Positions 6,283 through 10,554 of a stretch of DNA of 10,554 nucleotides are shown here, piece after piece. The stretch comes from Actinomycetota bacterium (GTDB lineage Bacteria > Actinomycetota > Actinomycetes > Acidothermales > Acidothermaceae), in contig PLCK01000039.1 of assembly GCA_003134755.1 (NCBI GenBank), positions 9,962 to 20,515 on the forward strand. The letters are read 5' to 3'. The notes beneath the pieces are model-generated. The model saw only the letters and a list, made by a program, of their open reading frames with translations. It made no database searches and had not been told where the DNA came from. A program made the position numbers and the translations under genes. Numbering within the stretch: the first letter of the stretch is position 1; each line of letters starts with the position of its first letter.

Positions 6283-7326
6283 GTGAGTGATGTTCACGGC
6301 GCGGCTTCCGGTGATGTTTCACGTGAAACAATTCCACCGCAACCCGTCGGATCGGTCGCGCCCGGCGCGGCGGGATCCATCGCAGCCAGCCATGATTCAC
6401 GTGAAACAACCCCGCCTGATCGCTCGGACGACACTCCTATTGCCACTGAGACTGCGACGGCGCTGCGGGTCTTGGGTCATACGGGGGAGACCTTCCATCG
6501 GCCCGGACGTCGCCGGGTTGTCACGGTGGCGAACCAGAAGGGGGGCGTCGGGAAGACCACGACCACGGTGAACGTCGCCGCGGCGATGGCCTTGCACGGT
6601 CTTCGGGTGCTGGTTGTCGACCTCGACCCGCAGGGAAATGCGTCGACCGCGTTGGGTATCGATCGCCACGCGCACATTCCGTCGGTCTACGACCTGCTGA
6701 TCGAGGGAAAGTCGCTCGGAGATGTGATCGTCGATGTGGCAGATGTTCCTGGTCTTTCCTGCGTGCCTGCGACGATCGACCTGGCCGGGGCCGAGATCGA
6801 ACTGGTGCCGCTGGTAGCCCGAGAGCTCAGGCTGCGCCGGGCTCTGGCTGATTTCCACGGCGAGATCGACTACGTGTTCATCGACTGCCCGCCGTCACTC
6901 GGCCTGCTCACGGTCAACGCGTTGGCGGCCGGCCAAGAGGTGTTGATCCCGATTCAGTGTGAGTACTACGCCCTCGAGGGTGTGGGCCAGCTCCTCGGCA
7001 ACATCGAGATGGTGAAGTCGCACCTCAACCCGAGCCTGTTCGTCTCGACTGTTCTGCTCACGATGTACGACGGCCGCACCCGGTTGGCGTCGCAGGTTGC
7101 CGACGACGTCCGGGCGCATTTCGGGTCCGCGGTGTTGCGCACCCTCATCCCGCGCAGCGTGCGGGTGTCCGAGGCTCCGAGTTACGGTCAGACGGTCATG
7201 ACGTATGACCCGGCGTCGCCAGGGGCGCTGTGCTACCTCGACGCCGCCCGCGAGATCGCTGAGCGCGGCCTCGACGTTCGTGCGGACGGCTTCAACGCCG
7301 CCTCATTCGAGGGATCTGCGCCGTGA
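6283..7326 (+). CDS. parA: Chromosome partitioning ATPase ParA (Soj)
   Basis: ParA is the deviant Walker ATPase that binds nucleoid DNA and moves ParB-parS complexes so that origins segregate. The 347-residue protein has Walker A KGGVGKTT (Lys86-Thr93), then VVDLDPQGNAST and the Walker B region VFIDCPPSLG. The first 78 residues are a poorly conserved extension. It contains VSRET (12-16) and DSRET (38-42), which are the translation of two parS sites. GTG at 6283 is supported by GGAGGGAG (6270-6277) 5 bases upstream. The 105 bases before it hold a possible -10 TAGGCT (6170-6175) without a clear -35, and a 12-base palindrome CCCGGCGCCGGG (6182-6193). The stop overlaps parB (GTGA). Confidence 0.96.
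   Translation: MSDVHGAASGDVSRETIPPQPVGSVAPGAAGSIAASHDSRETTPPDRSDDTPIATETATALRVLGHTGETFHRPGRRRVVTVANQKGGVGKTTTTVNVAAAMALHGLRVLVVDLDPQGNASTALGIDRHAHIPSVYDLLIEGKSLGDVIVDVADVPGLSCVPATIDLAGAEIELVPLVARELRLRRALADFHGEIDYVFIDCPPSLGLLTVNALAAGQEVLIPIQCEYYALEGVGQLLGNIEMVKSHLNPSLFVSTVLLTMYDGRTRLASQVADDVRAHFGSAVLRTLIPRSVRVSEAPSYGQTVMTYDPASPGALCYLDAAREIAERGLDVRADGFNAASFEGSAP
6315..6330. promoter_or_regulatory. parS: parS site 1 (perfect)
   Basis: TGTTTCACGTGAAACA is the exact 16-base palindromic parS consensus, the loading site of ParB. It lies inside parA, 33 bases after the start codon, and encodes VSRET in the parA frame. Sites near oriC nucleate the ParB complex. It is 5.8 kb from the oriC boxes in this window. 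Confidence 0.95.
6393..6408. promoter_or_regulatory. parS: parS site 2 (one mismatch)
   Basis: TGATTCACGTGAAACA differs from the parS consensus only at the third base (A for T). It also lies inside the parA N-terminal coding part, 78 bases (26 codons) after site 1, in the same reading frame, where it encodes DSRET. One-mismatch parS sites are used in other actinobacteria, usually more weakly. Confidence 0.85.
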
Positions 7327-8273
7327 GTACCACCCGTCGCGGCGGGCTCGGCCGTGGGCTCGGAGCCCTCATTCCGACCGCACCGCCGTCTCCAGGGCCT
7401 CGCGGCGAGGACGATGACGCGGTCCGACAAGTCCCGGGCGCCCGTTTTGCCGAACTGCCCGTTGGCGACATCAGGCCGAACCCGAAGCAGCCGCGCCAGG
7501 TGTTCGACGAGGCGGCGCTCGAAGAGCTAGCTCATTCGCTGCGTGAGGTTGGCTTCCTGCAGCCGGTCGTCGTGCGGCCCGCCGGGAGCGGCCGCGAAGA
7601 CTACGAGCTGGTGATGGGCGAGCGGCGGTTGCGCGCTGCCCAGCTCGCGGGCTTCACCATGATTCCGGCGATCGTTCGGGAAACGAACGACGACGCTCTG
7701 CTGCGCGACGCCTTGCTCGAGAACCTGCACCGCGAGCAGCTGAATCCGCTGGAGGAGGGTGCCGCCTACGCCCAGTTGCTCGAGGAATTCGGTGCTACGC
7801 ATGAGGAATTGGCTAAGCGCATCGGTCGTTCGCGCTCACAGGTGAGCAACACGATCCGGTTGCTGAACCTGCCGCCGTCCGTGCAGCGCAAGGTCGCGGC
7901 GGGCGTGCTTTCGGCGGGCCACGCGCGCGCCCTGCTCGGGATCGATAGCGCCGAGGCGCAGGAACGGCTGTCGCAGCGCATCGTCGCCGAGGGCCTCTCG
8001 GTACGTGCCGTCGAGGAGCTGGTGGCCGTAGGCGAGGACGGCGCGGTCGCGCGTCGCAAGTCGCGTGCGCAACGCCACCGCGCGCCGGCACTCGACGAGC
8101 TGGCCTCAGGGCTTTCGGATCATTTCGAGACGCGGGTGCGGGTCGATCTGGGACGCAGCCGCGGAAAGATCACCATCGAATTCGCTTCCGTCGACGACCT
8201 CGAGCGGATCGTGTCGGCCATGGCGCCAACGTTGGCTACGGCGCGTACTACGAGGCGGGAATCGCCCGGTTAG
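7323..8273 (+). CDS. parB: Chromosome partitioning protein ParB (Spo0J)
   Basis: ParB is the CTP-dependent DNA clamp that loads at parS, spreads along DNA and stimulates ParA. The 316 residues start with RRGGLGRGLGALIP (5-18), the ParA-contacting N-terminal motif. The CTP-binding part has LPVGDIRPNPKQPRQVF, GERRLRAA (99-106) and ENLHREQLNP (133-142). The helix-turn-helix (about 159-184, HEELAKRIGRSRSQVSNTIR) recognises parS. The end (about 260-310) is the dimerisation domain. GTG at 7323 overlaps the parA stop, and GAGG lies about 10 bases upstream. The length is normal. It ends 30 bases before the stop of the convergent minus-strand gene, with no clear terminator between them. Confidence 0.97.
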   Translation: MSTTRRGGLGRGLGALIPTAPPSPGPRGEDDDAVRQVPGARFAELPVGDIRPNPKQPRQVFDEAALEELAHSLREVGFLQPVVVRPAGSGREDYELVMGERRLRAAQLAGFTMIPAIVRETNDDALLRDALLENLHREQLNPLEEGAAYAQLLEEFGATHEELAKRIGRSRSQVSNTIRLLNLPPSVQRKVAAGVLSAGHARALLGIDSAEAQERLSQRIVAEGLSVRAVEELVAVGEDGAVARRKSRAQRHRAPALDELASGLSDHFETRVRVDLGRSRGKITIEFASVDDLERIVSAMAPTLATARTTRRESPG

Positions 8274-8303
8274 GCCCGGAACCCCGGTGGCCCGGAGCGT
8301 CCT

Positions 8304-9557
8304 TTACGAACCCCAGCGACCGTCGCGTTCCCGCTGTTCGATGCCGGTGACGTAAGGCGGCTGCGAACGTTCGTGGACGACCTGCCCAGGAAATGTCCCG
8401 CTGGGCGCCTTGTTCGGGCGGCCGGCGGCCTGGGCAACGATGGCGTCCGCGAGGCATCGAGCCATGTCAAGCCGCGGCCAGGCCTGGTGTATCGCCCTCG
8501 CGGTGTCGTCAGGCACGATCTCCGCGCCCGCCCCGAAGTCGAGCGCGATGCCGGCCCGGGCCAGCTGAGTCTCAGCTTGCTTGCGCTCCGCGATTCCGGA
8601 GGACGTGTGAAGGGCGATGGCATCCCAGACAATCGTGGCCCGGTCGGTCGGAACGCCATGGGCGGATAGCAGCTGTTCGGCCAGATCGGCACCGTCGACC
8701 TCGAAACGGGCGCCCGAGTCTGCCGACGCGGCGAGCCCCGTGTCGTGCAGCACGCACGCGACGTACAAGAGCTCGTCGTCGAAATCGACCCCGGGCTCGA
8801 GGGCACGCGATTGGGCGACGAGCCGCGCGAACAGATAGCTGCGCACGCTGTGGTTAAGGATTGCCGCCGGCAATTCCGTGGCCACTTCGTGGGCCGCGGC
8901 GGCCAGCGCTGTGTGCGGCACGGCGAGACCGGCGACTTCGGTGCTAGCCGACGCAGCCGGCGCGGCTGCCGGAATTCGGCGCCGGATCTGACCGCGCCGG
9001 CCGTATTCGAGCTGCCGGCCGATCTCGCGAGCCCGAGCTGCTCCCTGGTGACGTTCGATCAGCCACAACGCAAGGTCGAGCCCTGCGGTGAGGCCGCCTG
9101 ATGTGATGATGTCGCCGTCGTCGACCACCCGAGCGTCGCGGACGACGTGAACGCCGGTCGCCGCGAGTTCGTCGAGCGCGGCTGCGTTGGTGACGGCCGG
9201 ACGACCACGGAGCAGGCCGGTCGCGGCGATGAGGAACGCGCCGGTGCACACCGACGTGAGCAGCGACCCCGCGCTGGAGGCCTTCGCGAGGGCGTCGGGC
9301 AGGTCGCCCTTCTGCGCTTCGGCCCATGCACCCTTCTCGGCCCGGTCCAGCCAGCCGCCGCCGGGGACGACGACAAGGTCCGGCGCTTCGGATATCCGAC
9401 GGGCCGGAACGACGACGGTTCCGTGGTCGGACACCGTCGGCCCGGGCTCGCCTACTGTCACGAGGGCTACCTGGTAGCCCGCCATGGCAAGCACAGCCAG
9501 TGGTCCGAACGCGTCGAGGTCCTCGGAGCCGTCAAAAATGACGATCTCTGCATCCAT
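8304..9557 (-). CDS. DJ-1/PfpI domain - HD domain fusion protein
   Basis: The 417-residue protein joins two domains. Residues 1-190 are a DJ-1/PfpI domain of the isonitrile-hydratase/GlxA subgroup: DGSEDLDAFGP with Glu12, the nucleophile elbow SVCTGAF with Cys104, and GGLTAGLDLALWLIER. The THW motif usual after the cysteine in this subgroup is replaced by VTNAAALDEL, so the expected His is Asn124. After a linker rich in Ala (195-215) comes an HD domain with NHSVRSYLFARL (His236), CVLHDTGL (His271-Asp272) and ALHTSSG (His317), closest in pattern to cyanamide-hydratase-like HD proteins. The substrate is unknown; hydration of a C-N triple bond is a guess from both families. ATG at 9557 has only a weak GGCAGG upstream. 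The gene is divergent from the GlxA-type regulator. Confidence 0.85.
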   Translation of the reverse strand: MDAEIVIFDGSEDLDAFGPLAVLAMAGYQVALVTVGEPGPTVSDHGTVVVPARRISEAPDLVVVPGGGWLDRAEKGAWAEAQKGDLPDALAKASSAGSLLTSVCTGAFLIAATGLLRGRPAVTNAAALDELAATGVHVVRDARVVDDGDIITSGGLTAGLDLALWLIERHQGAARAREIGRQLEYGRRGQIRRRIPAAAPAASASTEVAGLAVPHTALAAAAHEVATELPAAILNHSVRSYLFARLVAQSRALEPGVDFDDELLYVACVLHDTGLAASADSGARFEVDGADLAEQLLSAHGVPTDRATIVWDAIALHTSSGIAERKQAETQLARAGIALDFGAGAEIVPDDTARAIHQAWPRLDMARCLADAIVAQAAGRPNKAPSGTFPGQVVHERSQPPYVTGIEQRERDGRWGS

Positions 9558-9589
9558 GGCGGCGAGCCTGCCAACTAACCGCTACCGAC

Positions 9590-9600
9590 TGCCAGTGGCA
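9590..9600. promoter_or_regulatory. Operator-like inverted repeat between the divergent genes
   Basis: TGCCA-G-TGGCA is an 11-base inverted repeat in the 72-base space between the divergent DJ-1/HD gene and the GlxA-type regulator. A third TGCCA occurs at 9570-9574 and a related TTGCCC at 9605-9610. It overlaps the probable promoters of both genes, which makes it a candidate operator for the regulator. A short repeat like this can occur by chance. Confidence 0.35.
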
Positions 9601-9623
9601 AGATTGCCCTAGAACCGTATTAT
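9596..9623 (+). promoter_or_regulatory. Putative promoter of the GlxA-type regulator
   Basis: TATTAT (9618-9623) is a strong -10, and TGGCAA (9596-9601) is a weak -35 with 16 bases spacing. Transcription would start seven bases after the -10, at 9630, which is the A of the ATG. No Shine-Dalgarno precedes the gene, so the mRNA may be leaderless, which is common in actinobacteria. Confidence 0.5.
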
Positions 9624-9629
9624 TCAGCC

Positions 9630-10554
9630 ATGTCGCGTCATCGGGTTGCTGTCCTGGCCCTCGACGGTGTGGTCGCGCTCGACCAAGCGATCGCCACCCA
9701 CGTGTTCGCCGTGTTGCCGGAGCTGTCTTACGCGGTCAGCTTGTGCGGTGCTGCGCGCGGCCAGGTCCGGACGGCGAGTGGGTTTTCGGTCGTGGCGACC
9801 AGCGACTTGACCGCCGTTCGGCGCGCCGACACGGTGGTGGTGCCAGGGTTCGCACCACACGGGGCACCGATCGCGGGCGAGGTCATCGACGCTCTCCAGT
9901 CGGTCGCAGCCGGCGGCGCCCGGGTCATGTCGATCTGCACCGGTGCGTTCGCGCTCGCGGCGGCTGGCCTCCTCGATGGCTTGCGCGCCACCACGCATTG
10001 GATGCACACCGCGGAGTTGGCGCAGCGATATCCGCAGGTGGTGGTCGAGCCGGGCGTGCTCTACGTCGACGAGGGTCAGGTCCTGACGTCCGCCGGTGTT
10101 GCGTCAGGCATCGACCTCTGCCTGCACGTGATCCGACGCGACCACGGCGCCCGTGCGGCCGCGGCGGTGGCTCGCCGCGTTGTGGTCGCGCCACATCGTG
10201 ACGGCGGCCAGGCGCAATACATAGAGGCACCGGTGAGGGACGACGAGTCGTCGCTGTCGACAACTCGGGATTGGGCCCTTGCGCGCATCGCTGAGCCCGT
10301 CAGCGTGCGGCGATTGGCACAGCATGCTTGTGTGTCCGAGCGAACTCTCGCGCGGCGCTGGCTCGCGGAGACCGGGACGTCGCCCCTTCGATGGCTTTCT
10401 GCGCAACGGATTCTTGCAGCCCGCGAGCTGCTCGAAGCCAGCGGAGTTGGCCTGGACGAGGTGGCCCGCCGATGCGGCCTGGGCGGCGCAGACAACCTAC
10501 GGCTGCGGTTTCTCAAGGAGGTAGGGACGACGCCGAGCGCGTACCGGCGGGCGT
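9630..10554 (+). CDS. GlxA-family transcriptional regulator (DJ-1/PfpI-like domain plus AraC helix-turn-helix), 3' end missing
   Basis: The reading frame runs open to the window edge, 308 codons, so the stop is not seen. Residues 1-190 form a DJ-1/PfpI-like sensor domain with SICTGAFALAAAGLLDG (Cys103), the ATTHW motif and SAGVASGIDLCLHVI. From about 214 to the edge lies the AraC/XylS DNA-binding domain with two helix-turn-helix units: VRRLAQHACVSERTLARRWL and LDEVARRCGLGGADNLRLRF, followed by GTTPSAYRR. Nearly the whole domain is present, so only a short tail is likely missing. Proteins of this type act as regulators, and the DJ-1 part is presumed to bind a ligand. It is divergent from the DJ-1/HD gene, which suggests that it controls that gene. 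The ligand is unknown. Confidence 0.92.
   Translation, partial: MSRHRVAVLALDGVVALDQAIATHVFAVLPELSYAVSLCGAARGQVRTASGFSVVATSDLTAVRRADTVVVPGFAPHGAPIAGEVIDALQSVAAGGARVMSICTGAFALAAAGLLDGLRATTHWMHTAELAQRYPQVVVEPGVLYVDEGQVLTSAGVASGIDLCLHVIRRDHGARAAAAVARRVVVAPHRDGGQAQYIEAPVRDDESSLSTTRDWALARIAEPVSVRRLAQHACVSERTLARRWLAETGTSPLRWLSAQRILAARELLEASGVGLDEVARRCGLGGADNLRLRFLKEVGTTPSAYRRA

Noticed and set aside
8274..8303. Terminator between the convergent parB and DJ-1/HD genes
   Set aside because: The 30-base gap has only scattered CCGG/GGCC pieces and no stable stem with a T-run.
1..10554. CRISPR arrays, insertion sequences, tRNA or rRNA genes
   Set aside because: I saw no regularly spaced repeats, transposase motifs, terminal repeats or tRNA/rRNA-like stretches.

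Overview
This window is the chromosomal replication-origin region of a high-GC actinobacterium. The gene order dnaN-oriC-dnaA (leftward), then rpmH-rnpA-yidD-yidC-jag/khpB-rsmG-parA-parB (rightward), is the conserved actinobacterial origin cluster. The codon use is GC-rich and most starts are GTG. The genus cannot be fixed from the sequence alone.

Layout. Bases 1-83 hold the first 27 codons of dnaN on the minus strand. Bases 84-505 are the dnaN-dnaA intergenic region, which carries the DnaA-box cluster of oriC. dnaA follows on the minus strand (506-2023). The 600-base divergent region between dnaA and rpmH (2024-2625) holds more DnaA boxes, two marked inverted repeats, a good rpmH promoter candidate and a possible 8-codon leader ORF. 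From 2626 to 8273 the genes run rightward and are tightly packed, with several 4-base GTGA stop/start overlaps: ribosomal protein L34, RNase P protein, YidD, YidC insertase, the KH/R3H protein, 16S rRNA G527 methyltransferase, ParA and ParB. Two parS sites lie inside the 5' coding part of parA, one a perfect 16-base palindrome and the other one base off.

After parB the conserved block ends. Convergent with parB is a minus-strand gene (8304-9557) for a two-domain protein: a DJ-1/PfpI domain resembling isonitrile hydratase, fused to an HD domain resembling cyanamide hydratase. Divergent from it, 72 bases away, is a GlxA-type regulator (9630 to the window end) with its own DJ-1/PfpI-like domain and an AraC helix-turn-helix. 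This pair looks like an accessory enzyme/regulator module next to the origin and is the least ordinary part of the window.

How the parts work together. DnaA binds the oriC boxes and probably its own upstream boxes, and DnaN is the sliding clamp. ParB loads at the parS sites and, with ParA, segregates the new origins. L34, RnpA, YidD, YidC, KhpB and RsmG belong to ribosome and RNA maturation and to membrane-protein insertion.
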